A DNA stretch of 64,000 nt from an uncultured Poribacteria bacterium (GTDB lineage Bacteria > Poribacteria > WGA-4E > WGA-3G): assembly GCA_951812525.1 (NCBI GenBank), contig OX638316.1, positions 868,001-932,000 of the forward strand, written 5' to 3'. Below the pieces are notes generated by a model. It saw only the letters and a list, made by a program, of their open reading frames with translations. It was not told the DNA's origin and searched no databases. Both the position numbers and the translations under genes were made by a program. The stretch's first letter is position 1. Each line of letters opens with the position of its first letter. This document shows, piece after piece, positions 10,489 through 19,905 of this stretch.

Positions 10489-11322
10489 TTAGGGTACGTC
10501 TTTGACGCACCGAAATCCAATAGTACTGCCAGATGAGAGATGATACCATCGATCGGCGACACGTAGATCTTCAGGAGCACCACCCCATCCGCCGCCTCGC
10601 AGGATACGGAAGTTTTCGTTATCCGGTGCCTGTTCTCTACCGAAACGCGGATTGTTTTGTGGGCTTACGCTATAGAATTCGCCGTTGTATTCGTCAAAAC
10701 ACCATTCCCAGACATTACCAGCCATATCGTATAGGTTATAGCCGTTGGATGGAAAGTTACCAACTGGGGCTGTCCATTCCCATTTGTCTGCTCCACTTGT
10801 GCCAGCCAAATTCGCGTCTTTATATGTTATTATATCACCATTCGGGTATCGTTTACCAACCAGACCGCCGCGTGCGGCATACTCCCATTCTGCTTCAGTA
10901 GGTAACCGTTTGTTTGCCCACGTCGCATAGGCGACAGCGTCACGCCAGTTCACACGGACAACTGGGGTATCGGGTGTGTTGAATCGCGGGTTATGCGACA
11001 ACGGTGGTTGTGGATAACCAGTGGTTTCAACGAATTTCTGGTACCGCGCATTCGTTACCTCATACATGTCCATGTAAAACGTCTTGAGGGTAACTGTATG
11101 CACGGGTTGTTCGTCGCTATCGCCGATAGTAGACCCCATCTGAAAAGTTCCCGCAGGGATCAGCACCATTGTAGCACCGTCAACTTCGGAGATGATCTCT
11201 GTGGATGGTTCAGCGGTAGACTGAGGGTCGCGCGTGCATCCACAGATACAAATGCTGAAGAAGCAAATCAGAAATAAGCCCGCTGCAGCACGTAACTTGC
11301 CGGTTTTCCACATTGCCCTCAT
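10489..11322 (-). CDS. SUMF1/FGE-like domain lipoprotein
   Basis: 277 aa from the chosen start. A lipoprotein signal ends at a lipobox in ICICGC. The rest is one formylglycine-generating-enzyme-like domain: MVLIPAGTFQMGS, MYEVTNARYQKF, RLPTEAEWEYAARGG, YDMAGNVWEWC and RILRGGGWGG..IGFRC. The two copper-binding cysteines of true FGE (the GGSxLCxxxYC region) are absent, so sulfatase activation is unlikely. A sensor, binding or other role is possible. The ATG at 11320-11322 overlaps the selA stop as ATGA, so it is probably translationally coupled to selA. A longer frame start (11361) lies inside selA and is less likely. Confidence 0.88.
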   Translation of the reverse strand: MRAMWKTGKLRAAAGLFLICFFSICICGCTRDPQSTAEPSTEIISEVDGATMVLIPAGTFQMGSTIGDSDEQPVHTVTLKTFYMDMYEVTNARYQKFVETTGYPQPPLSHNPRFNTPDTPVVRVNWRDAVAYATWANKRLPTEAEWEYAARGGLVGKRYPNGDIITYKDANLAGTSGADKWEWTAPVGNFPSNGYNLYDMAGNVWEWCFDEYNGEFYSVSPQNNPRFGREQAPDNENFRILRGGGWGGAPEDLRVADRWYHLSSGSTIGFRCVKDVP

Positions 11323-12728
11323 AACATTTTCGCAACCTCTGTAGCAGCTTCGACTATCCAAGCCTGTTCTCGCTCATAGACGGTGCGTAAATCCAGCCAA
11401 AAGAGGTCGTTCTTGATCCTGCCGATAACAGGAATCGCGGCACTCCGGAAATGCGCCGCAAGCATTTCGGCGGAAATATCCGAAGTTTCAAGGACAAGCG
11501 CAACACTCGGCAATGTTTCAACAGGGAGCGCACCACTTCCGATCTGTCCATAAGTTTCCGACACCTGAATGTCAACCTTTTCGCCAAAGAGGTTGTGTAG
11601 TTGCGTTTTAAGTTCCGTCGCAAGGGTGTGGAGTGTCTCTATCGAGCGCGTATAGCGGTTAAGCATCGGAAATTGTGCAGTAATAGGACCACCGATAAGA
11701 TAGCGTTGCAATGTGGCTGATAAACCGGCAATGATGAGTTTATCTACTCGTAGTGCACGCATCATCGGGTTTTTACGCATCTTTTCAATCCATTCCGCTC
11801 TACCGACGACGATCCCCGCCTGCGGTCCACCGAGCAGTTTGTCACCGCTAAAGGTGACCACATCAACACCACTGGCGATGCGCTCTCCGACAAGCGGCTC
11901 ATGTGGCAGCCCATAAGCTGTCATATCAATGAGTGCACCGCTTCCAAGGTCTTCCATTGTCGGAACGCCGCGCTGGGCACCGAGTTCGGTCAATTCCTCC
12001 ATCGTAGGCGTCGAGGTGAAACCGAGAATCTTGTAGTTGCTCGGATGTACCTTGAGCAACAGTCCTGTGTTTTCATTGATAGCCTCGGCGTAATCCCGAA
12101 GATGCGTGCGGTTAGTGGTGCCGACTTCACGTAGTATAGCACCGCTTGCTGCCATCACATCCGGAATGCGGAATGCCCCGCCAATTTCGATCAACTCCCC
12201 TCGTGAAACGATGACCTCTTTGCCGCGTGCCATCGTCTGAAGCGCGAGCAGCACTGCGGCGGCGTTGTTATTGACGACAGTAGACGCCTCGCAGCCTGTC
12301 AGCTGCTGCAGGAGCGGTTCGGTGATCCTGTCTCGATGTCCCCTTTTACCTGTTGTGGTGTCGTATTCGAGGTTGACGTAGTTTTGTGCCGCTTGCTGAA
12401 TTGCTTCACAGGCGGCAGTACTCAACAATGATCTGCCTAAGTTGGTATGCGTAACCGTGCCTGTTGCATTGACGACAGGTCGCATGCGTGCGCCTATCTT
12501 TTCCACAATTTTTTGGAGTGCCCGTTCAGCGTATTCTGCTTGTTCTGGTAGTTGCGTGCGGTCTCCACTCAGGATGTCGCTTCGGACATCAGCGACAACG
12601 GCGCGTAGTGTCTCTGTCACGAGCGGGCGCGCGTAGGCGGCTTGCAAGTCGAGCATCTCCTGTGTGTTCAGAAGATTTTCAATGGCCGGTAATTGCCGTA
12701 GGAGGTTTGTATGTGTGTTCTGTGTCAA
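11319..12728 (-). CDS. selA: L-seryl-tRNA(Sec) selenium transferase
   Basis: 469 aa, a PLP enzyme that converts Ser-tRNA(Sec) to Sec-tRNA(Sec) with selenophosphate. The family N-terminal region (LRQLPAIENLL) and core (RPVVNATGTVTHTNLGRS) are clear. The PLP lysine is in VTFSGDKLLGGPQAG. Length matches bacterial SelA. It implies selenocysteine use, but neither selB, selD nor a tRNA-Sec gene is visible in the window. It is first in a minus-strand run with the SUMF1-like lipoprotein, whose start codon overlaps its stop. Confidence 0.95.
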   Translation of the reverse strand: MTQNTHTNLLRQLPAIENLLNTQEMLDLQAAYARPLVTETLRAVVADVRSDILSGDRTQLPEQAEYAERALQKIVEKIGARMRPVVNATGTVTHTNLGRSLLSTAACEAIQQAAQNYVNLEYDTTTGKRGHRDRITEPLLQQLTGCEASTVVNNNAAAVLLALQTMARGKEVIVSRGELIEIGGAFRIPDVMAASGAILREVGTTNRTHLRDYAEAINENTGLLLKVHPSNYKILGFTSTPTMEELTELGAQRGVPTMEDLGSGALIDMTAYGLPHEPLVGERIASGVDVVTFSGDKLLGGPQAGIVVGRAEWIEKMRKNPMMRALRVDKLIIAGLSATLQRYLIGGPITAQFPMLNRYTRSIETLHTLATELKTQLHNLFGEKVDIQVSETYGQIGSGALPVETLPSVALVLETSDISAEMLAAHFRSAAIPVIGRIKNDLFWLDLRTVYEREQAWIVEAATEVAKML

Positions 12729-12850
12729 CTGATTTCTCCGTTGAAAACAAGAATTAACTTGGCAGAACTAAAAAATTTCAGTAATAGTTAAAACCGTGCC
12801 GATTTTCATTACATTTACAGATTGAAATAACAGGCAAGAAGCGCAACGAT

Positions 12851-15466
12851 TTAAGGCACTACAGACCTGGCACAACGGAAACCGGTATTTCCCCATCGCA
12901 CATGTGAATCAGTTTCGCGACGACTGGCAATCCATACACTCCGCGGCCCATCGTTCCATGAAGCCCCACGTGATACACGCAGTTTATTAATATCTATAAT
13001 ATTACTTTTTTTATTTTTTATAATAATATCAGCAACCGGATTACGATAAGGGGAATTCACATAGAAATTTTTGTCATACGCATCAAAGCACCATTCCCAG
13101 ACGTTTCCTGCCATGTCGTATAAACCATACTCATTTGGTGGATAACTGCCAACCGGTGCAGTGAATGCATAACCGTCGTCAATATTTTTGTCCGCGTAAT
13201 TATCCTCAGTGATCCATCCTCTGCCCCAAACTTCGCTCAGACTTTTATCCGCAAAATTGCACTGTGTCCCATCCAGTTCGGCGTTGCCCCACGGATGCTC
13301 TTTCCCAACCAAACCACCTCTCGCAGCTTTTTCCCACTCCGCTTCAGTCGGTAGGCGTTTACCTGCCCATTTTGCATACGCCAGCACATCATGCCAACTC
13401 ACACCCACAACAGGATGCCGATCTATTGGAGAATACTTAGAAATATCAAGTAAAGGACGATGCCCAGTGGCACGAACAAATTGATTGTATTGTCCAAGGG
13501 TCACCTCGTGTGCGTCCATATAGAACGCATCAACATAGACTGTATGTGCAGGAGTCGTAGAGGACGTGTAAACAGTCCCTGGACCGCTTCCCATCTGAAA
13601 CTCACCAGCAGGGATTAACATCATTGGTGCTCCATCATTTCCAAGAATCGTCTGTGGCATATTTGAAGAAGATGATCGCGCTTCCTCGTTTAGAGTGAAG
13701 TCATTTTCAATAATCGTTTGTGGAGCATCGGGTTTTACTTTAGATAGGACAGATTGCCCTGTCCGCAATAAACGTGCATTACCAAGTATCCAGTGATCGC
13801 AGTGAAGACCATCACCTCCATCAGTCACCCGTATCGTAATCGTCTCGGCATTAGAAGGGATATTAAATGTGACATGTAGAGGTTCAAACACTCTTATCCT
13901 ACCTGAATTATATACTACTATATCATCAACGAGACACATTAATTCTACAGTTTCTATACATGGATTAGGTGTAATTAAATAGCCATCAAATTTAGAATGC
14001 TCACCACCACTTATATCATAAACGATTTCGCTTTCAGCATGTGAGTAAATCCACTGATTAAATCTATTAACATAGGACCCAGAGAAACCAGCAGGTGGTT
14101 CGGTAGGTTGTTCTTCTCTTGTTTTTTCCCAGAACCACCCATTCCAACCACTCCACTCGCTCATATTATTTATTGGAACAAGAGTTTCCGAGTCATCAGA
14201 TGTCAGCGAGAGATATGTTACGTTTCCCTCGTCAATCTGGACATCATTCATAGGCTTAGGTTGCGGGACGTTGGGTTCCCATTTTAGCGACATAGATTGT
14301 TCTGTCATCTGGTCTAATCGAACATCCCAAGGAAACTGCTGTCCACCTTTTAGTACTATTCTTCTAACACGGCTTTTGTAACCTGAAAGTTCCAGTCCCA
14401 CATTTACTTGCTTTTCACGCATCACACCGGTGTCAATCTGGTAACTACGCAACGGCGTTACCCCGATAAAAACACCATCAATGTAGATTGCTGCACCGCT
14501 CGGCGTGCTGCTTATGTTCAACACAGCTACCGTATCCAACTCAACTCCACCATTCGCACCCCCATTCTGTCCACTTTGAGAAAGCACAAACACAAAATCG
14601 CCGGTGTTTAGCTGCTGATCGTGGATTTTCCCGTGTTGTGGGTGTTGTCCTTCAGAGAACTTAGGTACAGTTCTGTATAAGTAATCCCCCAATTCAACAC
14701 CAGTCAAGTAACCATCCGGCGTTGGTTCCTCAACTCGACCCTCAAGCAGATTCAAAAATGCCTTCTTAAACTCGCTTCTGCCTGGCATGGGTTCATCTGC
14801 ACGTCCAGCAGTGATAAATTGACGCACTGGATTTTTAATTCGATCTGTGATGTCCGGGGGTGTCACCTTGTTTCTGAGATTGAGGATTGTACCAGAGAAA
14901 CAACTATCAAACATGAATAATACATGCTTAGCGTGAATCTTCTTTGAATCTGATACGAACTTAACCATATCCACACTATAGAGATCGAACTCAGCTTCAT
15001 TCTCTGGATGTGGGGTATCAAGCATCACAAGGTAACCGAGGTCTTCATCGGTCACCGATTTCGTCGTGTAGCCATGGCCAGCATAGTAGAACAGGAGCCG
15101 ATTATCTTTATCTTTGCCTGATTTATAGATAAACTCCGAAAACGCTTTGTTAAACTCAGCTTTTGTCACATCTACCTTCAGTGTCACATTGAACCCGCGG
15201 CGTTCGAGAACTTCTGCCACTTCCCTGACATCATTCAGTGCACCTATGAGTGGATTCCAACCGTTCTTCGCTGGATAGGATCCATTTCCGATAACGAGTG
15301 CGTAGGAATCCTTATAGAGGGAGAGTTCCGCTCCATCTTCAGTGCGAACGATAACCTGCATGCCACGTTGTGGGAACAACTCTGAAACAGTGAGGAGTAT
15401 AACAGCACTGCAGAAGATAGTAAAAAATAGAAATAGCGATACTTTTTTCACGGATATGATAAACAT
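12851..15466 (-). CDS. Caspase-PEGA-NPCBM-SUMF1 multidomain protein
   Basis: 871 aa with an N-terminal membrane or signal segment (residues 7-28). A caspase/metacaspase-like peptidase domain (about 50-295) has both catalytic residues visible: His131 in YYAGHG and Cys189 in FDSCFSG. A PEGA domain follows (about 315-385; STPSGAAIYIDG), then an NPCBM-like carbohydrate-binding module (about 435-567; ending HCDHWILGNARL). A SUMF1/FGE-like domain completes it (about 613-871; MLIPAGEFQMGS, RLPTEAEWEKAARGG, GNVWEWC). The SUMF1 part lacks the FGE catalytic cysteines. An extracytoplasmic protease with sugar or peptide recognition modules is plausible. Target unknown. Monocistronic by spacing. Confidence 0.88.
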   Translation of the reverse strand: MFIISVKKVSLFLFFTIFCSAVILLTVSELFPQRGMQVIVRTEDGAELSLYKDSYALVIGNGSYPAKNGWNPLIGALNDVREVAEVLERRGFNVTLKVDVTKAEFNKAFSEFIYKSGKDKDNRLLFYYAGHGYTTKSVTDEDLGYLVMLDTPHPENEAEFDLYSVDMVKFVSDSKKIHAKHVLFMFDSCFSGTILNLRNKVTPPDITDRIKNPVRQFITAGRADEPMPGRSEFKKAFLNLLEGRVEEPTPDGYLTGVELGDYLYRTVPKFSEGQHPQHGKIHDQQLNTGDFVFVLSQSGQNGGANGGVELDTVAVLNISSTPSGAAIYIDGVFIGVTPLRSYQIDTGVMREKQVNVGLELSGYKSRVRRIVLKGGQQFPWDVRLDQMTEQSMSLKWEPNVPQPKPMNDVQIDEGNVTYLSLTSDDSETLVPINNMSEWSGWNGWFWEKTREEQPTEPPAGFSGSYVNRFNQWIYSHAESEIVYDISGGEHSKFDGYLITPNPCIETVELMCLVDDIVVYNSGRIRVFEPLHVTFNIPSNAETITIRVTDGGDGLHCDHWILGNARLLRTGQSVLSKVKPDAPQTIIENDFTLNEEARSSSSNMPQTILGNDGAPMMLIPAGEFQMGSGPGTVYTSSTTPAHTVYVDAFYMDAHEVTLGQYNQFVRATGHRPLLDISKYSPIDRHPVVGVSWHDVLAYAKWAGKRLPTEAEWEKAARGGLVGKEHPWGNAELDGTQCNFADKSLSEVWGRGWITEDNYADKNIDDGYAFTAPVGSYPPNEYGLYDMAGNVWEWCFDAYDKNFYVNSPYRNPVADIIIKNKKSNIIDINKLRVSRGASWNDGPRSVWIASRRETDSHVRWGNTGFRCARSVVP

Positions 15467-15581
15467 TTCATTTTCGCAAGGCTTGAAGGATGCTCGTCTT
15501 CCTTAATTTTTTGTTTTATTATATACGAGAATAGTCCTCTAAATCAAGAAAAGTCTTATAGAATATCAAAAAGATTCGCCT

Positions 15582-16442
15582 CTATACCATTGAAATAGCC
15601 GCATATTCATCAAGTAAATCTCTCAAAATATTTGCCTTGTCAAGGATCTCGTGACTCTCAAAGTTACTTATCTCAAACAGACGTGGCAACTGGTCATAGA
15701 GTTCTGGTAACTCCAAAATCTCTACAATCTGTTCTCGGATCCATTTGTCGTAAGCGATGGGGTAGGTGCGACGCGCAATAAAGAGTGCTTGTAAGAATTC
15801 ACGGAAAGCATCGTAGAACCGATGAAAACACTGAAAATGGAGTCCTCGTTCAACATAGAGCGGGATATGGTCAAGGTTGTTGAGACAATACTTCCGCACT
15901 ATCAACAACCGCTCACGCCGCAAGCTCTCATCGTAATAAGGCATCCACTTCGCCTTGAGTTCAGCGAAGTAACTGCTTTTCTGATAGAGCGGAACACTAT
16001 AAACAAGGTAATTTCCAATCACAAGTTCAAATTCGTCAGGTCCACCTGTCCAGCCGCGAGATGTCGGGACGAAGTGTCCATCGCTGAACTCTAAATCGAC
16101 GTGTGCGTATTTTCCGACAGCGGCGAGTTTTTGGAAAATAGGGTCAGTTGTATAAAATTCGTCCCACGCGTCTTGGATGCCTACCTGTGAGGCAGCCATA
16201 ATTTCCGGCTTGCCGAGGACAAGCATATCCAGACAACTGTCCCGACTTGCCTTGCTACGAGCGCATGAACAGATTAGACAAACAGCGTCAATTTCTGGAA
16301 TTGTGGTGAAGAACTCGACAATCGCTTCAGCTGCGCGCTGATGCTCAGGGGTTGGATAGGGGTTCATAGCTATTGGTGTGTTCATGAATCCATTTGCAAC
16401 CGATTGGGCTGCAGAGGTATGCAAAATATGTGATATTTCCAT
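15582..16442 (-). CDS. Degenerate nucleotidyltransferase-like protein
   Basis: 286 aa from the ATG at 16440-16442. A longer frame to 16517 reaches back through a promoter for the opposite gene and is less likely. Residues 58-72 (CSCARSKASRDSCLD) follow the nucleotidyltransferase GSxARG..SDLD pattern, but Gly is replaced by Cys58 and the first Asp of DxD by Cys70, so catalysis is doubtful. The C-terminal half is helical, with a terminal segment starting LRDLLDEYAA. It may be an inactive member of the antibiotic-resistance or MNT-type NTases. Codons for residues 18-37 lie in a 58-bp sequence repeated at 17153-17210. Confidence 0.6.
   Translation of the reverse strand: MEISHILHTSAAQSVANGFMNTPIAMNPYPTPEHQRAAEAIVEFFTTIPEIDAVCLICSCARSKASRDSCLDMLVLGKPEIMAASQVGIQDAWDEFYTTDPIFQKLAAVGKYAHVDLEFSDGHFVPTSRGWTGGPDEFELVIGNYLVYSVPLYQKSSYFAELKAKWMPYYDESLRRERLLIVRKYCLNNLDHIPLYVERGLHFQCFHRFYDAFREFLQALFIARRTYPIAYDKWIREQIVEILELPELYDQLPRLFEISNFESHEILDKANILRDLLDEYAAISMV
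16334..16391. repeat. 58-bp perfect direct repeat, copy 1
   Basis: This stretch is identical to 17153-17210 (offset 819 bp). Copy 1 lies inside the nucleotidyltransferase-like gene, in frame. Together the copies bracket the hicBA pair. Confidence 0.9.
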
Positions 16443-16451
16443 CAAAATTTC

Positions 16452-16481
16452 TTGACTTGAGTGTTCAAAAGCATATATACT
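16452..16481 (+). promoter_or_regulatory. Promoter for hicBA
   Basis: -35 TTGACT (16452-16457), 18-bp spacer, -10 TATACT (16476-16481). It lies 63 bp upstream of the HicB start and overlaps the 5' end of the divergent NTase-like gene. Confidence 0.6.
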
Positions 16482-16544
16482 ATATTTCTGTGTATACTTT
16501 ACCAATACTCGAAACAATCCTAACGCTGTAAATACGGAGGCTGC

Positions 16545-16829
16545 ATGAAAAATTTAGTGATAACGGAAGAAATTTGGAAAGAAGGCACTATGTACACTGC
16601 TTACTGTCCAGAGTTAGATGTTGTGAGTTGCGGAAGGAGCATTGATGAAGCAGGAAAAAATCTCCTTGAGGCTATCGAAATTCAATTAGAAGAAACTGCT
16701 CGACTCGGAACACTCAAGACATTTTTAGAAGATGCAGGTTACGACCTAAATACTTCACAACCGACCCTTCAACTCGATAAACAGGTAGTTGCCTTTAACC
16801 AACGTACCATAGCCCTTGGTGCCCTTTAA
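16545..16829 (+). CDS. hicB: HicB-family antitoxin
   Basis: 94 aa with the partially degraded RNase H-like fold of HicB: CPELDVVSCGRSIDEAGKNLLEA is the family core. HicB neutralises HicA and usually represses its own promoter. The TAA stop overlaps the hicA start as TAATG, indicating coupling. A GGAGG site (16535-16539) sits 5 bp before the ATG. No extra DNA-binding domain is obvious in the short C-terminus, so any autoregulation would need the HicAB complex. The pair is the only plus-strand block in this part of the window. Confidence 0.88.
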   Translation: MKNLVITEEIWKEGTMYTAYCPELDVVSCGRSIDEAGKNLLEAIEIQLEETARLGTLKTFLEDAGYDLNTSQPTLQLDKQVVAFNQRTIALGAL

Positions 16830-17059
16830 TGCCGAGACTCTCGCCAACAGACTGGCGTACCCAAGTTAAGATTTTTGAAAAATTCGGGTGTCACTATGTC
16901 CGACAAAAAGGAGTACATCTCATTTATCACTATCCTGATGCCAAACGTGCTGTGGTCATCCCTCGCTATGATGAAGTGCCGGTTACCATCATTACCAATA
17001 ACATGCGAACTGTCAATATGAGCAGAACGGAATACTTTCAACTGCTCGCAGAAGTTTAA
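16829..17059 (+). CDS. hicA: HicA-family mRNA interferase toxin
   Basis: 76 aa, the usual size of HicA, a dsRNA-binding-fold ribonuclease that cleaves mRNA. The expected catalytic His is His30 in KGVHLIYHYP, and the domain ends with the LQ-like NMSRTEYFQLL segment. A typical HicA has GSH where this has GVH, so activity should be tested rather than assumed. The start codon overlaps the hicB stop by one base. Confidence 0.87.
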   Translation: MPRLSPTDWRTQVKIFEKFGCHYVRQKGVHLIYHYPDAKRAVVIPRYDEVPVTIITNNMRTVNMSRTEYFQLLAEV

Positions 17060-17152
17060 TTTCCCCAATACAACACTTCTTTTTTCCAAACCACGAATTT
17101 ATACACCTCAACCCCACCGAATGCTATACGCACATTCGGCGTTGATCCCTTA

Positions 17153-17210
17153 CGCGCTGATGCTCAGGGGTTGGATAGGGGTTCATAGCTATTGGTGTGT
17201 TCATGAATCC
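17153..17210. repeat. 58-bp perfect direct repeat, copy 2
   Basis: Identical to 16334-16391. Here it overlaps the 3' end of the cytochrome-TPR gene, encoding its last residues (HEHTNSYEPLSNP) in another frame from that used in the NTase-like gene. Confidence 0.9.
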
Positions 17211-19845
17211 GTTGACGTTCGCGATTGACATCTGGATCTGCTCGGCGAGGGATACCGGTGATTGCATCGACGGATTCATCGGCTTTAAAGCGGAGGTAGA
17301 GTTTCTGCGATTTCGCAGCGAGCGATGGATTCTTGAGGGCACGATAGCAGCGCATCATGTTGTAGTGTGCGTCCAAATCTTCTGGATCAACGGTAAGCGT
17401 CTTCTGGAATTCAGTCAGCGCGGCTTCGTAGTTGCGCTTCAGGAAATGCATGCGTCCAAGTTTATTGCGGACACGGGTGTCACGCGGAAATTGTGCAGCG
17501 GCGTGTTGGAGGTGCTCGATTGCTGTGTCGTAATTGCCGTAAGTCTCCTGAACGAGCGCATAAAAGTAGTGAACCTTGGCGCGATGTGGATTTTCAGGTG
17601 GTAGGGTCTTCTGGATCTCAAACGCTTTTTCGAGCATCGCTTCCGCACCCTGCATATCTCCTTCCTCAATCCGGCACCGTGCTATGTTCACCCACCCATC
17701 AAGGTATGCGGGATCTATCTCGGTCACCTTCGAGAACGCAATCTGTGCGGCTTTCAGGTCGCCTTGTAAAAGAAGTCCGATGCCGTAGTCGTTCCAACGC
17801 TCACGTGCATTTCCAGACTGTGACAGAGCGACGACTTCGGTTGACAGCACAGGGACTGTGTCTACTACTTTTAAGGTTGCTTTTTCAGATGCCATGACGA
17901 CAATTGGTAGGTTCGGAATCGCCTTGATTTTCCCAGCGACATCTGAGGTATCACCCGTCCAGACCCACTTCCCGTTATCATAGCTTTTATCCACCTGAAA
18001 ATCGGTGTCTTCTGGATCGCGCACACCGGCATAAGCCCATTGTGTATGCCACCAGTTGAATTTGCGGTAGTTAAGCTTCGCCTCCAGCGTTAGCATTTTT
18101 CCAGCATCGGGTGGGATTTCGAGTCGGTAACGGACGGTATCGGCCGCACCCGGTGGGATTGTATTTGAATAAAGTACAGTTCGGGCTGCCCAAGCGTTTC
18201 GTTTATTAATGAGGTTTCCGTGTTCATCGAGCATATAACCGCGGTAGAAATGTGCACCCGGATCGACAGGTCCATTTCCATCGGGTGCGGCAATTCTACC
18301 GTTCCAGAAGATGATTTTTCCGTTTTCATCGATGGCTTTCAGTTCCAACCAGATGTCAAAAGCATCAATTGTCCCAGCAGGGAAACGGTGCCCGACGTTC
18401 CGCGTGCGGACAACTACATCAACACGCGTGCTCTCGCCACGCGTAACTTCAACCCCGTTAGCCGGAATCGGCGCGCCATCTGCGAAGAAATCTAATGTGA
18501 CTGCTTCATTCTGTAGAAATTCCGTTACGGCTCTGAGTTGATCCGGATGCTGATTTACAAAAGGCAGTGCCGTGTTCGCAGCAGGAAAGCGGTGATTGTG
18601 AACCTTGCCGTTGATATTTCCTGCATCTGCAGAATCAACAAGTGGCATGTGGCAATCGACACACTTCTTCGCTTTTTCGGGATAATAGAAGGATAACGCG
18701 CCTTGGTGAGAAACACCACTTTTCTGCCACTGGTCATAGTCGTTAAAGCCGCGTATCCATCGGAAATTGTTAACCGGTTCATCCAGATGCACTTTATGAC
18801 AAGTTGAGCAGAATTCGGCAGTATTTTGACGATGGAACGGCTTGAGGAAACTCTTTTTGTGCGGTTCCGGGTCGAGTCGGATGAGGTAGTTGTGTAAATT
18901 GCGGATGACCGGATTATCGCTGGCAGCAATATCGTGAAGTGGCGGGTATTTGATTACATATCCGCTGTTGCCCATCGTATCTTTGACTTTCTCAATAGAA
19001 TGGCATGCTGTGCAGGCGAGTCCTGCTTGTGCAGCAGGCGTATGGAGATTCTCTCGAATAGGTCTGTCCATCACGCCGTTGAGGAGAATCGCAGGGTCGT
19101 GGCACCCTCCGCACCACTTAGAGGGCTGAATACCATTGACTTCTTGCATATAGATAATAGACTTTCGGTACCACTGGTTATTGAAGGAAGAAAAATGGTG
19201 TGCCGATTCGTTCCACTGCCGATAGATATCTGGATGGCACCCTTTTGTGGCACAGGTTTCGGATGTGAGAAAGAAATCGGTCGGAATCAGAGCACCTGTC
19301 TCGGTTTCGACGGACGCTGGGAAAAAGTGACCGGTTGTGCCACCCCCTTCCTCGTACATACTTGTGGGAGGTAGTGCGGGATTTTCGACGAGGTAGGTCT
19401 CATTCGGCAGATAGTGCTGCGTAAGGCGGGCACCAATCGGGAACAGGATAATGCCAATCAGTACTGCTATACCTACTTTTCTCAACGATGGAGTAAGCAG
19501 ATCGCCGTCTCGCAACAGATGAACGGAGAAAAGGAGGCTACCAGTGCCGACACTGACAATATGCGCGATGAGAAGCCAACGATACGGAGTTATCGCACCG
19601 ACAACCATCAGATAACCACCGGAAACGATACCGACGGCTATCCCGATAACGCCTATTCGTCCGAGCGTTGAGATCTGCCCAAACTGCTTATAGACATAAA
19701 CGCTGAACGGGAGTATCAGCACAATACCGAGTCCAACATGGAGCAGCACGTTAAAGATATAAAAGAGTGTCGGTTCGCCGAAACTAAATAGGTACGCGCT
19801 GTTTATGAGTAGAATGAGAAAGACAGATAAGGAAATTTTTCTCAC
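17164..19845 (-). CDS. Membrane multihaem cytochrome c with C-terminal TPR repeats
   Basis: 893 aa. The first ~150 residues contain about five transmembrane helices. The periplasmic part has five haem-binding motifs: one CX4CH (CATKGCH) and four CX2CH (CGGCH, CTACH, CSTCH, CVDCH). A beta-rich region follows (about 430-620), and then TPR repeats (from about 690; WVNIARCRIEEGDMQ, HYFYALVQETYGNY, RNKLGRMHFLKRNY). It probably passes electrons between the quinone pool and a periplasmic acceptor, with the TPRs holding a partner. The last dozen residues come from the 58-bp repeat, so the original stop may have been altered. Confidence 0.85.
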   Translation of the reverse strand: MRKISLSVFLILLINSAYLFSFGEPTLFYIFNVLLHVGLGIVLILPFSVYVYKQFGQISTLGRIGVIGIAVGIVSGGYLMVVGAITPYRWLLIAHIVSVGTGSLLFSVHLLRDGDLLTPSLRKVGIAVLIGIILFPIGARLTQHYLPNETYLVENPALPPTSMYEEGGGTTGHFFPASVETETGALIPTDFFLTSETCATKGCHPDIYRQWNESAHHFSSFNNQWYRKSIIYMQEVNGIQPSKWCGGCHDPAILLNGVMDRPIRENLHTPAAQAGLACTACHSIEKVKDTMGNSGYVIKYPPLHDIAASDNPVIRNLHNYLIRLDPEPHKKSFLKPFHRQNTAEFCSTCHKVHLDEPVNNFRWIRGFNDYDQWQKSGVSHQGALSFYYPEKAKKCVDCHMPLVDSADAGNINGKVHNHRFPAANTALPFVNQHPDQLRAVTEFLQNEAVTLDFFADGAPIPANGVEVTRGESTRVDVVVRTRNVGHRFPAGTIDAFDIWLELKAIDENGKIIFWNGRIAAPDGNGPVDPGAHFYRGYMLDEHGNLINKRNAWAARTVLYSNTIPPGAADTVRYRLEIPPDAGKMLTLEAKLNYRKFNWWHTQWAYAGVRDPEDTDFQVDKSYDNGKWVWTGDTSDVAGKIKAIPNLPIVVMASEKATLKVVDTVPVLSTEVVALSQSGNARERWNDYGIGLLLQGDLKAAQIAFSKVTEIDPAYLDGWVNIARCRIEEGDMQGAEAMLEKAFEIQKTLPPENPHRAKVHYFYALVQETYGNYDTAIEHLQHAAAQFPRDTRVRNKLGRMHFLKRNYEAALTEFQKTLTVDPEDLDAHYNMMRCYRALKNPSLAAKSQKLYLRFKADESVDAITGIPRRADPDVNRERQRIHEHTNSYEPLSNP

Positions 19846-19905
19846 GGCGTTGCTGAGTCCTTATAATGGCGTTGCACGGGGAGATAGTTTTGGGATTGTA
19901 CATCC

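Noticed and set aside
17124-17342. Small minus-strand frame containing NTPIAMNPYPTPEHQR
   Set aside because: It is the second copy of the 58-bp repeat read in the NTase frame, without start context or an NTase domain.
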